A stretch of DNA of 64,000 bases from Philodulcilactobacillus myokonensis (lineage in GTDB: Bacteria > Bacillota > Bacilli > Lactobacillales > Lactobacillaceae), in NCBI RefSeq assembly GCF_027923585.1, contig NZ_BRPL01000002.1, forward strand, positions 310,001-374,000, written 5' to 3'. Below are positions 15,639 through 23,801 of this stretch, one piece after another. Under the pieces are notes generated by a model. It made no database searches. It saw only the letters and a list, made by a program, of their open reading frames with translations, and had not been told where the DNA came from. Each line of letters opens with the position of its first letter. Position 1 is the first letter of the stretch. Both the position numbers and the translations under genes were made by a program.

Positions 15639-17276
15639 TTATTTTTCCAAATTAGCACTAGCAATGCTAATCATATTTTTACCTTTAGGTAAATTCTTTA
15701 GTGTTAAACGATAGTTATTGTATGTTAATTTCTCATTAATATGACTATCAGATAACCGGTGATGATTTAAAGTAAATTTATATTTGATTCCCTTATAGAT
15801 ATAAATGGGGTATTCAATATTCTGATAACCCTTATTGTTAATAATAATTCCCTGTTTAGTGGGTTGATAATTAATAATGTGATTTTGGTTATCATTCTTA
15901 TCATATATCTTTGTTTTGAAATGCATATCTAAATGGAGGTTATTTTTTACAATTGGATTTGGTGCATAATCGTATGCATAATAAAAGTGTTGTAGATTTT
16001 TATAGCTGGCAGCATTAAATTTAAACTTATTATAATAGGTATCATTAGATTTGGATTCAGCATAATACATTTTGGAAACTGTATCTACTAAATATCTATT
16101 ATGCATTAAAAATTGAAATCCATATTCATTGACAAATGGGATACAGATGCAAAAAGCAACAAATATATATTCAAAAGATTTAGGAAAACTGATTGCATCA
16201 TTATATTTTCCCGTAATTAATTTTGTAGCTAAGAATGCTAGAAAAATATGAGCAACTAACATAAAACGAAATGCAAATTGGAATTTAGAAATAAATGGAG
16301 TATATGTTGAAAGAAAATTTCCAATATATTTAATATTAATAACAAAACAAATAATTCCAATAAACCAGCTTATTAAATCTAATTTAGTATAATTTTTGCT
16401 TTTAATAAATAAGATGCTTGCAAAACCAATAATTTCAGTAATTCCATAAACATAATTAGCCGGCTTTCCTATATATTCATAGATGCCATCAAGTATATGG
16501 CCAAAATTACTTGGTAAATTAATGTTATTTAAATGAGATAGTTCAAACATTGGATACCAAAAAATGCTGGTTAATAATATTATTGTCATTAATGATGCAA
16601 ATAATTTTAATGATTTTTTATAATTAATCTTATTTATATAAAATATTCCAATAATCAATAAAAATAGGGATCCGATTCCACCAGTTATAAGATGACTTGA
16701 TAAAGCTAATAATATTCCAATAGTAAACATAATAATATGTTTACCATCTTTTAAAAAGCTTATAAGTCCAAAAAAAGCAAGTGGAAAAAAAGCCATCGCT
16801 AAAGTTGCACCAATATCACCGCTGTAAAACGCCCAATTAAAAATTAAAGAACTATTAGTATACAGTATAGAATATACGAAAGCATTACTATTTGAATTAT
16901 TGATTACTTTAGATCCAAAATAACTTGTCATATAAGTAATAAATAAAATGATACCAATTACTGAGTAGAACAGGATGACACCATTGGGTATAAAAAAAGA
17001 AAGTAAAATAAATGGAAGTAATGTAAGCCAAGGATAAAAAGATAAAACTGTTCCATAGGGGACGGTGGTTCCTTGATTAATAAAAGGATAGTTTCCTTTT
17101 ATTAAATTATATTTGATTCCATTAATTCTACTATAGTGATATATAAAATCTGGGTTATTATAAACTTGGTTAAAGTGAAGTAAGTAAGCCACACTTAAAA
17201 AAGACATGAGAATAAAAAAACATATCATAAATATTTTGTTGTGCTGATTAAATAATTTACGAATTGTTAATGTCAT
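15639..17276 (-). CDS. YfhO-like / GT-C-type multi-pass membrane protein
   Basis: A 545-aa protein with about eleven membrane segments followed by an asparagine/tyrosine-rich outer domain of about 150 residues. An acidic loop after the first segment (FNQVYNNPDFIYHYSRINGIKYNL) fits the catalytic-loop position of GT-C glycosyltransferases, and the overall layout resembles YfhO and 6-pyruvoyl-tetrahydropterin-synthase-related membrane proteins of glycan loci. It is the last gene of the operon headed by a processive GT2, 13 bases after the small membrane protein gene. A role in polysaccharide assembly or modification is inferred from context. Confidence 0.7.
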   Translation of the reverse strand: MTLTIRKLFNQHNKIFMICFFILMSFLSVAYLLHFNQVYNNPDFIYHYSRINGIKYNLIKGNYPFINQGTTVPYGTVLSFYPWLTLLPFILLSFFIPNGVILFYSVIGIILFITYMTSYFGSKVINNSNSNAFVYSILYTNSSLIFNWAFYSGDIGATLAMAFFPLAFFGLISFLKDGKHIIMFTIGILLALSSHLITGGIGSLFLLIIGIFYINKINYKKSLKLFASLMTIILLTSIFWYPMFELSHLNNINLPSNFGHILDGIYEYIGKPANYVYGITEIIGFASILFIKSKNYTKLDLISWFIGIICFVINIKYIGNFLSTYTPFISKFQFAFRFMLVAHIFLAFLATKLITGKYNDAISFPKSFEYIFVAFCICIPFVNEYGFQFLMHNRYLVDTVSKMYYAESKSNDTYYNKFKFNAASYKNLQHFYYAYDYAPNPIVKNNLHLDMHFKTKIYDKNDNQNHIINYQPTKQGIIINNKGYQNIEYPIYIYKGIKYKFTLNHHRLSDSHINEKLTYNNYRLTLKNLPKGKNMISIASANLEK

Positions 17277-17289
17277 TAAAAAATCATTC

Positions 17290-17568
17290 CTAACTTATAA
17301 AAATGTGAATTAACGGGATAATGAATGTAATTAAAATTAAAATTATAAAATTGATGATCATTAATACTATTAACCAGGTTGAATAATGGGCCCCATCTTT
17401 TTTATCAACTTTTTTGCTATAATTCCAGTCATGATCTGAACGAAATTTATTATAAAATACATGAATGATTTCCATAATTGACAAAATAAAATAAAAAATG
17501 GAAAAACTTGCAGAAATATAATATAAAGATTTGATGGTAATATTAAATGGTAAAATATTCATTAACAT
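17290..17568 (-). CDS. Small two-helix membrane protein (IcaD/PgaD-like position)
   Basis: A 92-aa protein with one hydrophobic helix near residues 12-35, a charged central loop (NKFRSDHDWNYSKKVDKKDGAH) and a second helix to the C-terminus. No motif gives a function. Its size, topology and place directly after a processive GT2 gene (18 bases) match IcaD and PgaD, the small partners that activate the IcaA/PgaC N-acetylglucosamine synthase. Homology cannot be claimed from sequence alone. Confidence 0.6.
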   Translation of the reverse strand: MLMNILPFNITIKSLYYISASFSIFYFILSIMEIIHVFYNKFRSDHDWNYSKKVDKKDGAHYSTWLIVLMIINFIILILITFIIPLIHIFIS

Positions 17569-17586
17569 ATGATAGTCACTTCAATT

Positions 17587-18744
17587 CTATTTTTGCTTCT
17601 TTTTAGAATTCCAATATATTTTATGTTGATCAATATATGATTCTAAAGCCCATAAATATGCTATTTGCAGTAGTAAACTGTACCAAAGCCATCCCATCAT
17701 TGACATTGAATAAAAACGATCGAACCAGGTACCGAATTTCCAAGTACGAACCGTTTGATCAATGATAAATATTATTCCGATTGTAAACCAAAAAGAAGTT
17801 AATGAGACGTTATTAGTTAGATAAAGATAAATGGACATGCCAATAAATAAAATATATGAAAAAACAGATATGAATAACATTATTTGTTGAAAAATATAAG
17901 TAAGCATAACGCGATTAATTTTTCGTTCATTAACCAATTCGATGGCACCTAGATACCATCTTCTTCTTTGACTGAGTAAATCTTTAACACTACCTTTGGT
18001 GGAGGTATAACATTGGCAGTCAATAGGGCTGATTAGTCTAGCACCAACTTCTTTTAGACTAATCGTCATTTCAAAATCTTCGGTAACTGTTTTTACGTTA
18101 TAAAAATATTTCTTATGATTCTTTTGATATACTTTATTTAGCATTTCTGCGCTGATTAAACTACATGTTCCAGTCAATACGAACACTTTTTGTGATCTTT
18201 CAACTTTACCCGCGTATGTAATCCATTCTAATTTTTGACCCTCTTCTATATTAGAATGAACGTGTCGTGGGGCTTTAAAAATGGAACCGACGCAATCATA
18301 TGCTTTATTAAAAAATAATCTTTTGTATTTTTTAAAATTAAATAATTTTAAAATTGTTTTTCTGATTGGATTCATATTCATAAGTTTTCTACTTATTTTA
18401 GGACGGTTAGGGTAGACTAAACTTTCAGCTTTTTTAAACCAAAGTTTGGGGTCGACTACTTCGGTATCAGCGTCCATGATTAAGAAAAATTGATTTTTAA
18501 TTGAAAAATCAGCATATTTGTCAAGGGCCTGATTTAAAGCACCTGCTTTTCTGAAGTTATTATCAACAGTATTAAATGCAATATCTGCTCCTGATTTTTT
18601 AGCAATTTCTAACGTATTATCACTACAATTATCACAAGCAACGATAATGCAATTAACATAATTTCTGATTGAATCGATTGCTTTTTTTATACCATTTTCT
18701 TCATTATGAGCAGGTAAAATTGCAGTGATGTATATGTTACTAAT
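17587..18744 (-). CDS. Processive family-2 glycosyltransferase (IcaA/PgaC/BcsA type), ATT start
   Basis: The open frame encodes 385 residues. It starts [M]SNIYITAILPAHNEENG, carries the GT2 metal-binding IMDADTEV near residue 89, TEDFEMT near 220, and the processive-synthase Q-x-x-R-W motif as LLSQRRRWYLG, then three or four membrane helices. Such enzymes polymerise and export beta-linked polysaccharides at the membrane. AAGGAG stands 10 bases ahead of ATT 18744-18742, and an in-frame stop lies 9 bases further upstream, so no ATG/GTG/TTG start exists before the internal ATG at 18477, which would remove the nucleotide-binding strand. Confidence 0.8.
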   Translation of the reverse strand: MSNIYITAILPAHNEENGIKKAIDSIRNYVNCIIVACDNCSDNTLEIAKKSGADIAFNTVDNNFRKAGALNQALDKYADFSIKNQFFLIMDADTEVVDPKLWFKKAESLVYPNRPKISRKLMNMNPIRKTILKLFNFKKYKRLFFNKAYDCVGSIFKAPRHVHSNIEEGQKLEWITYAGKVERSQKVFVLTGTCSLISAEMLNKVYQKNHKKYFYNVKTVTEDFEMTISLKEVGARLISPIDCQCYTSTKGSVKDLLSQRRRWYLGAIELVNERKINRVMLTYIFQQIMLFISVFSYILFIGMSIYLYLTNNVSLTSFWFTIGIIFIIDQTVRTWKFGTWFDRFYSMSMMGWLWYSLLLQIAYLWALESYIDQHKIYWNSKKKQK

Positions 18745-18812
18745 AAAAAATCACTCCTTAAAAAGCTTGAATAAACATTGAATAAATAATATTGACATTT
18801 GATATAATTTTG

Positions 18813-18842
18813 GTTATATTATATATTGTAGGAATATGTCAA
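18813..18842 (-). promoter_or_regulatory. Promoter of the glycosyltransferase operon
   Basis: On the minus strand TTGACA and TATAAC are separated by 18 bases, about 70 bases ahead of the start. A perfect -35 box. Confidence 0.6.
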
Positions 18843-19028
18843 AATATTGAAAATAAAGACAAAAATATAGAAATAAATCATTAATTAAAAATAAATCCTA
18901 CTTCATTTTATTTTATCATAATATTATTTATTATTCATATATTTTCTGATGATTACTTCTAGATGCTACTTCATTTGAAAAGTAGGGTGAATCTACTTCA
19001 GCATAGATTATGGCTTGAAATGCATCAG

Positions 19029-19321
19029 TTTGCTATGTCCCGTTTCAAGAAATCTCCTGGTTGAATGTGATCATGACGATGCCAGTTGGTGTACTACTGT
19101 TATTGATTGATAAGCACAAGGTAAAATTTAGGTTGGTACTGTCATTAGGAATTGGCATTGGGTGTTTTATTGAAGCAACTCAATTTGTATTGGATAATAC
19201 TGTGAATGGATTCTTACGGTATGTTGATATTAATGATGTGATATCGAATGCACTGGGTGTTGTGTTAGGGTATTATGCGTTGATGATTTTCTTTAAGATT
19301 GTGAATAAAATAGTTAAATAG
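19029..19321 (+). pseudogene. VanZ-like protein, N-terminus lost
   Basis: The frame from about 19029 encodes YVPFQEISWLNVIMTMPVG, then a helix, CFIEATQFVLDN, YVDINDVISNALG and a last helix. These are the VanZ landmarks (PF..I, N...F.P.G, E..Q, D..DV..N..G). VanZ family members are about 150-200 aa, but only the last 95 or so residues remain and an in-frame stop precedes them. No ribosome binding site is seen before the in-frame TTG at 19061. Probably inactive. Confidence 0.65.
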
Positions 19322-19328
19322 ATAAAAA

Positions 19329-19366
19329 AATCTTCTAAAAGCAGTGGCTTTTAGGGGATTTATTTG
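19329..19366 (+). terminator. Terminator after the VanZ remnant
   Basis: AATCTTCTAAAAG pairs with CTTTTAGGGGATT followed by TATTTG; nearly the same hairpin as at 15581. Confidence 0.75.
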
Positions 19367-19627
19367 TATTGTTAACTGCACTTGGGTGATAATGTGGTAG
19401 AATTATTATATATTAAATTTCTTTCATTTTATTAATGATAGAAATTTTTAATAAATATAATTTATTAAGAGGACAGTAAATTAGTGGTAGTTTATGAAAA
19501 TACGGTCATCATCTTCTAATGAGATTAAATTATATGTGTTTGGACTACCATCATTATTAATTTAAAGACTATTATGAAGTTAAAAATGATGACTTCTACA
19601 ATATTATTTTTAAAGGAGTTGTAAAAT

Positions 19628-20845
19628 ATTTTAAGTGAACAACAACATGATTATATAATGAACGTTTTTTATGATTCAAATTATATTTCAAATATTTATA
19701 ATAGTAAATATAATAATATTTATTTTATTATGTTTGACAGACCCAACTTGGAAAATCTTGAAGCCAAACCAATAAAAAATGTTGGCAAATACCATGTTAG
19801 TCAACTTTCAGATTATACCAATACTATTATTTTAGATCCTAATTTGTTAAAAGAAAAATATCCAATCATTAATTCTTATCGTCCCATATTATCAACGGGA
19901 TTAGATTCTAATATAGTTGGAAGGCTAAGTAAAAAATTTGATTTAAACAATGATGATGACAAAAAATTTATAAAATACTTAACTGATTTAAAAAAGTATC
20001 GTAATAATATTGATTGTAATCCTTATTTGATAGAAAATATTTTAATTGACAGCGAAGATGAACATGTACTTAAATCTATAATTCCGTTTACTGGTTTTAA
20101 AAATACATCTTATAGCGATATGATTAATTTTAAAAAAAATATTGATAAAAATGAATCTAAAAAAATATTATCATTATTTGATGAAGGTAAAAAGAATATG
20201 AAAGTATCTGAATATTATTGGATAATGTATATTATACTTTTACTAGCTACGAGTGAATTACTCTTTGATCATAAAAGCATTGTTAAAAAAATGAAGTTTA
20301 TTTTAGATTTTATTGCTAGTGAAAAATTACCATATTTAGAAGCAGAATTATATTATGCTTATTTAATTATAGATAGAAAAAATCATAAAGAAATTCAACT
20401 ATTTGCTAAACCATTACAATTAGGTAGTAATTTAATTAACATTAAAAAGAGATTGAGAGGAATGGCTCGTGATATATCATTGATAAAATATGAAGTTTTA
20501 TACATGAGTGATCAAAGTAATCCATCAAAGCATAAATTTATTCTTCGTGAAATTGCTACTCAAGATCAAGGATTAAATAATTTATTAAAATTAAATCCAA
20601 TAAATGCTATTGCTATCGTTGATAATGGAAATGGTAATCATGAATATAGATTGAAATATAAATATAATATATGGGAAGAACTTAATAGCAAAAAAAATGG
20701 TCTTGGAATAGAAATGATGAAAAAATTTCAAAAAAATCGAGGAGTACCAGATTTTAATAATTTAGATAGAATTAAACAAATAGCATTAAATTTAGAGTCA
20801 ATTGTTTTCGATAGTCTTAATAATTTTAAAAATATAAAAAGATGA
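19628..20845 (+). CDS. Unrecognised 405-aa protein, ATT start
   Basis: A soluble, lysine-, asparagine- and isoleucine-rich protein. Residues about 1-110 look like an alpha/beta domain (NIYFIMFDRP, NTIILDPNLLKEKY, RPILSTGLDSNIVGRLSKKF). A helical middle follows, with one hydrophobic stretch (YYWIMYIILLLATSELLF) that may be buried or membrane-associated, and a basic helical C-terminus. I recognise no family. AAAGGAG lies 9 bases before ATT 19628, whereas ATG 19658 has no ribosome binding site. A small Cys-rich peptide gene and a membrane protein gene follow on the same strand. Composition and context mark it as acquired; a defence role is possible but unproven. Confidence 0.65.
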   Translation: MLSEQQHDYIMNVFYDSNYISNIYNSKYNNIYFIMFDRPNLENLEAKPIKNVGKYHVSQLSDYTNTIILDPNLLKEKYPIINSYRPILSTGLDSNIVGRLSKKFDLNNDDDKKFIKYLTDLKKYRNNIDCNPYLIENILIDSEDEHVLKSIIPFTGFKNTSYSDMINFKKNIDKNESKKILSLFDEGKKNMKVSEYYWIMYIILLLATSELLFDHKSIVKKMKFILDFIASEKLPYLEAELYYAYLIIDRKNHKEIQLFAKPLQLGSNLINIKKRLRGMARDISLIKYEVLYMSDQSNPSKHKFILREIATQDQGLNNLLKLNPINAIAIVDNGNGNHEYRLKYKYNIWEELNSKKNGLGIEMMKKFQKNRGVPDFNNLDRIKQIALNLESIVFDSLNNFKNIKR

Positions 20846-20957
20846 TTTTATTTTAAATGAATTTAACATCTGGTAAGTGATAAGGTGACTTTTAAATTCA
20901 TATTGTTAATAATTTAATTGTTATATTAAATTAATTGAAAGAAGAGGGTAATTATTT

Positions 20958-21038
20958 ATTAAGAAAAATGATGTTAAATCATGTAAATGCATATGTAATT
21001 TTAATAAAAAAAGGTTAACCAAAAATCAAGATTATTAA
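20958..21038 (+). CDS. 26-codon peptide with a CKCIC motif, ATT start
   Basis: AGAGGG lies 9 bases before ATT 20958, the same spacing as the ATT start at 19628. The frame encodes a lysine- and asparagine-rich peptide with CKCIC at about residues 9-13. It stops six bases before the ATG of the membrane protein gene, which lacks its own ribosome binding site. It may be a coupling leader peptide or the displaced N-terminus of that membrane protein after a one-base slip. Confidence 0.35.
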   Translation: MKKNDVKSCKCICNFNKKRLTKNQDY

Positions 21039-21043
21039 AAGTA

Positions 21044-21622
21044 ATGGTTAATACTTTGATTAAGTTTATCACTACTTTGATTGATTCTTTTTTGTTTTTT
21101 ATTTTATATAGTGCCATTTTTGTTTTGATTTATGCTTTTATAGCAGTTTTTAATAGGAATCAATTATTTGTTAATATACTTTCATTGAATAATATTATGA
21201 TAAATTATGGTGCTACTATGGTAGTTATATATATTATTTTAATTATATTTATGTATTGTTGGATTAGATATGAAATTGATGATTATTCTGATGATTATAT
21301 TATTAAATATAAAATATTATTAAATTCTTCAAAGAAATTTAATTTAAAACGTATAATTGAAAGTGTGTTTTTATTTATATTCCTTATATTATTTTATTGC
21401 TTTATTAACAGTGCACTTAATGTAAAGAATATTAAAAAAGTTGATCCTTATCTCCCACTATACGTTATATATATTTCTTTTTACTTATCTTACCATTATA
21501 AAGTTTTAATTTATAAAATCAATAATATGCAAGACAAAACTTTTATAGCATTTATAACCACGTTGATTACTGCAACTGCTACAATTATTGGTGCAATAAT
21601 TGCTGCTATATTTGAGAATTAA
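21044..21622 (+). CDS. Four-helix membrane protein of unknown function
   Basis: A 192-aa protein with hydrophobic segments at about residues 15-40, 50-75, 100-125 and 165-190. A charged loop (EIDDYSDDYIIKYK) follows the second, and the glycine/alanine/threonine-rich last helix (FITTLITATATIIGAIIAAIF) is of the kind seen at the C-terminus of small pore-forming or anchoring proteins. There is no ribosome binding site before the ATG, so translation may depend on the short frame that ends just upstream. It likely forms a unit with the 405-aa protein gene. Function unknown. Confidence 0.55.
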   Translation: MVNTLIKFITTLIDSFLFFILYSAIFVLIYAFIAVFNRNQLFVNILSLNNIMINYGATMVVIYIILIIFMYCWIRYEIDDYSDDYIIKYKILLNSSKKFNLKRIIESVFLFIFLILFYCFINSALNVKNIKKVDPYLPLYVIYISFYLSYHYKVLIYKINNMQDKTFIAFITTLITATATIIGAIIAAIFEN

Positions 21623-21759
21623 TATACTTAACGTGTTTAAAATTTTATTAATGATGAAAAATTTATCTTTTTTAAATGATTATTGTAGTTTATAAGATAG
21701 ATAAGCCTGGTAAATATTTATCAGTTTAACTACTTATTAATTAATAATTATAATGCTGA

Positions 21760-22191
21760 TTATGTTATTGCTTTCAAAAATTCTTGTAATTTAATTCCGC
21801 TATTGATTTAGGATTATTATTTGATTTTCATGACGAACTTAAAAGTGTTGATTACAGACTTGCTTCTGTTTTATACGTAACTGAATTTAGGGGAAGTTTC
21901 ATGACAGATTTAGGTTCTGAAAATAATAGTAAATCCAATGAGGTTCAGTTAACAACAAATGATGTTAAAAAATTTTTTAAACGTATTGATTCAATTGAAA
22001 TTGCTCCCAATGCTGAAATTATTGCATTAGGATCGGACGTATTTAATGCTTTTCTTGAATATGCTGGAAAAAAGATAAAGAATTTAATCCATTTATGATT
22101 AATAATCATCGAATTAAGCGTGTATATCATTATTCAACTGAAAATGGTCATTGGAAATGGGATATAGTTAGAAAACAAGTTTTACGCTAAA
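21760..22191 (+). pseudogene. Broken UDG-like paralogue
   Basis: Three frames restore a relative of the protein at 6031-6720. YVIAFKNS corresponds to RIIVGKNPG; SVDYRLASVLYVTEFRGSF and MTDL correspond to NDASLAAALYNTNFWGAF and MTDL; EIIALGSDVFNAFLEY corresponds to KFIAIGNDAFNTFKDY. The last part (FMINNHRIKRVYHYSTENG, after 22090) lies in a different frame. Two frameshifts and a missing N-terminus make it inactive. It keeps RVYHYS, a histidine-containing loop of the sort used by uracil-DNA glycosylases. Confidence 0.7.
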
Positions 22192-22205
22192 TTTAATTTT
22201 CAATA

Positions 22206-22246
22206 ATAGAAAAGTTTTGCTCAAATAATGGGCAAGCTCTTTTTTA
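22206..22246 (+). terminator. Terminator after the UDG-like pseudogene
   Basis: TTGCTCA and TGGGCAA form a stem around AATAA, followed by GCTCTTTTTT. Confidence 0.65.
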
Positions 22247-22254
22247 ACTTCCAA

Positions 22255-22283
22255 TTGACACCCCGCCACCACAGTAGTAATAT
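22255..22283 (+). promoter_or_regulatory. Promoter of repA
   Basis: TTGACA and TAATAT are separated by 17 bases. It would start a leader of about 225 nt ahead of repA. Confidence 0.5.
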
Positions 22284-22296
22284 TACTAATGTATAT

Positions 22297-22414
22297 AAAA
22301 AGTCGCCCAAAATGTTTGGACGGCTAATAAAATTGAATAATAAAAAGAAAACTAATGATGTATTTGTTTTTGGTAGAACGACATCATTAGTTTCCCGCTA
22401 GTATTAATATACCA
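22297..22414 (-). ncRNA. Antisense RNA to the repA leader
   Basis: On the minus strand a TTGAAA box (22444-22449), a 17-base spacer and TATAAT (22421-22426) form a strong promoter. The transcript of about 118 nt holds a large hairpin (AACTAATGATGT/ACATCATTAGTT, 22346-22393) and ends at a terminator (GCCGTCCAAA/TTTGGGCGAC plus T-run, 22297-22324). It is fully complementary to the repA leader. This is the organisation of plasmid copy-number counter-transcripts. Confidence 0.65.
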
Positions 22415-22492
22415 GTTATCATTATATGCTGAATGAATACTAATTTCAAATACATACTAGCAGGTCCGAATGGAATATTCAGGCCTTTTTTA
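22397..22492 (+). promoter_or_regulatory. Transcription attenuator in the repA leader
   Basis: GCTAGTAT (22397-22404) and ATACTAGC (22454-22461) are a perfect inverted repeat. Directly after it GGTCCGAAT/ATTCAGGCC forms a hairpin followed by TTTTTTATTATT (22462-22492), 25 bases ahead of the repA ATG. A terminator between promoter and start codon, plus an antisense RNA over the leader, suggests antisense-controlled attenuation as known for pIP501/pSM19035 repR. Confidence 0.55.
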
Positions 22493-22515
22493 TTATTCCA
22501 AAAGGGGAATAATAA

Positions 22516-23436
22516 ATGATGAAACAATGCTTACTTGTCGATATGGAGATTGCGGACAATTCGGAATTGAACATGAATGAAGTGGTGGCTTACGCTCGTT
22601 TGGCTGATCGATTAAAATCTTCTATGAAACGCAGCAACTTTTATGATGCTAAAATGAACGCTTACTACGTCATCTTCACATTGGATGAAATGGCGAATAA
22701 ATTACGGGTATCGAGGAGAACCGTCAGCAAGATCTATGCGCATTTTAAGCGTTTAGGTTTAATCGTCATCAGACACCAGTTCAATCATGCTGGCAAAATC
22801 TTTTTACCGCGGGTGGTAAAATCTGCAACTCCTGAAGTGCAGAATGTGCAACCTAATCAAGAATACTTTAATCAATACAAGGGTAATGGAACAGTTAACA
22901 CAGAACCGGCACATTTATATCAACGTGAAGATGAATCGACCCGGTGGATCAAGTCGACCAAACAAATTGGTCTAACTGAACCGACACTCCAGTCCATTTT
23001 GAAGTTTGCCAAGTGCAATCTGAAAAATTGTCACAAGATTGTGCGGATTATCTTGAATGCTAGGAACGTGGTGGCAATGAAGGCAAAAATTGCGAAGACG
23101 GCAGTGACCCAGTTTGAAAGTAATCAGAATCTGCAGAGTGGGCTGTACGAGCAGTTGAACCACATTTTTAGCTATATTATTAAGTATGGCTATCAGACGT
23201 ACTGGGGCTATTTGACGAATGCGCTGAAGGATTTCTTTTTAGATGCATTTGGTTTGAAGCAACCGGTGAAGACGGTTAAGCCAACAAGGCAACGGATCCG
23301 ATTTGGAAAGCGACCTGTGATCCATGAAACGTTGCCAGAGTGGGCGAATGATGATTATGAGCCGCATTATAAGAAGGCACCGTTGGCGGAAAGATTGGCG
23401 GTGAAAGCGAAGTTAAGAAAGTTAAATGAAATGTAG
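22516..23436 (+). CDS. repA: RepA-type plasmid replication initiator
   Basis: A 306-aa protein. The N-terminal domain holds AYARLADRLKSSMKRSNF, then YYVIFTLDEMANKLRVSRRTVSKIYAHFKRLGLI, the winged-helix pattern of RepA_N initiators (short DNA-binding domain after a Y-x-(I/V)-(I/F) strand). The C-terminal half is basic and helical. The protein binds the plasmid origin and starts replication, so here it is evidence of an integrated or relic plasmid. Its codon use is richer in G+C than the flanking island genes. AAAGGGG precedes ATG 22516. I see no plasmid partition genes beside it. Confidence 0.75.
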   Translation: MMKQCLLVDMEIADNSELNMNEVVAYARLADRLKSSMKRSNFYDAKMNAYYVIFTLDEMANKLRVSRRTVSKIYAHFKRLGLIVIRHQFNHAGKIFLPRVVKSATPEVQNVQPNQEYFNQYKGNGTVNTEPAHLYQREDESTRWIKSTKQIGLTEPTLQSILKFAKCNLKNCHKIVRIILNARNVVAMKAKIAKTAVTQFESNQNLQSGLYEQLNHIFSYIIKYGYQTYWGYLTNALKDFFLDAFGLKQPVKTVKPTRQRIRFGKRPVIHETLPEWANDDYEPHYKKAPLAERLAVKAKLRKLNEM

Positions 23437-23455
23437 GGTTAGTGAAATAAAAAAT

Positions 23456-23482
23456 CCTCTATCATCATGTGATAGAGGAAAA
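23456..23482. terminator. Terminator shared by repA and the small ORF
   Basis: CCTCTATC and GATAGAGG form a perfect stem; the minus-strand side has ATTTTTTATTT, the plus-strand side only a weak run. Confidence 0.8.
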
Positions 23483-23484
23483 TA

Positions 23485-23598
23485 CTAATTATTCTTGGAT
23501 GAATATGCTTTGTAGGCATTATCTTTTACTTTCTTAAAGTTGTTTTTAATTTCTTGATTGATTAAATCCATAGCATCTTTTAATTGCTTTTGTGACAT
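23485..23598 (-). CDS. 37-aa hydrophilic small protein
   Basis: AAGGTGAT precedes the ATG at 23598, and the frame encodes 37 residues (MSQKQLKDAMDLINQEIK and onward), amphipathic and lysine-rich, followed directly by a strong terminator. It lies convergent to repA and is probably plasmid-derived. No family is recognised; the clean gene signals support a real gene. Confidence 0.55.
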   Translation of the reverse strand: MSQKQLKDAMDLINQEIKNNFKKVKDNAYKAYSSKNN

Positions 23599-23801
23599 GT
23601 TTGATCACCTTCCTATATGGATTAATTTATCTCTGTTTAATCCCGAAAGGGATTGTTCAAGCGAAACGTTCCCAGAAGCTCTGAATTTCAATCCCGATGT
23701 AGTTCACTTTAATAGTGTACATTCTACTATTATCTAAAGTATAAATAAATTGATATTTAAGATAATCCTTATTATTATAAATAAAAGGGGGATATATTAT
23801 T

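Noticed and set aside
19463..19565. Short frames after AAGAGGA (10 codons from GTG, 23 codons from ATG)
   Set aside because: They are too short, end at once and have no conserved features; not enough to call a gene.
23640..23700. Peptide-like minus-strand stretch VNYIGIEIQSFWERFA and the palindrome AATCCCGAAAGGGATT
   Set aside because: The frame has no start signal and no plausible upstream part; the palindrome lacks a T-run and a partner gene.
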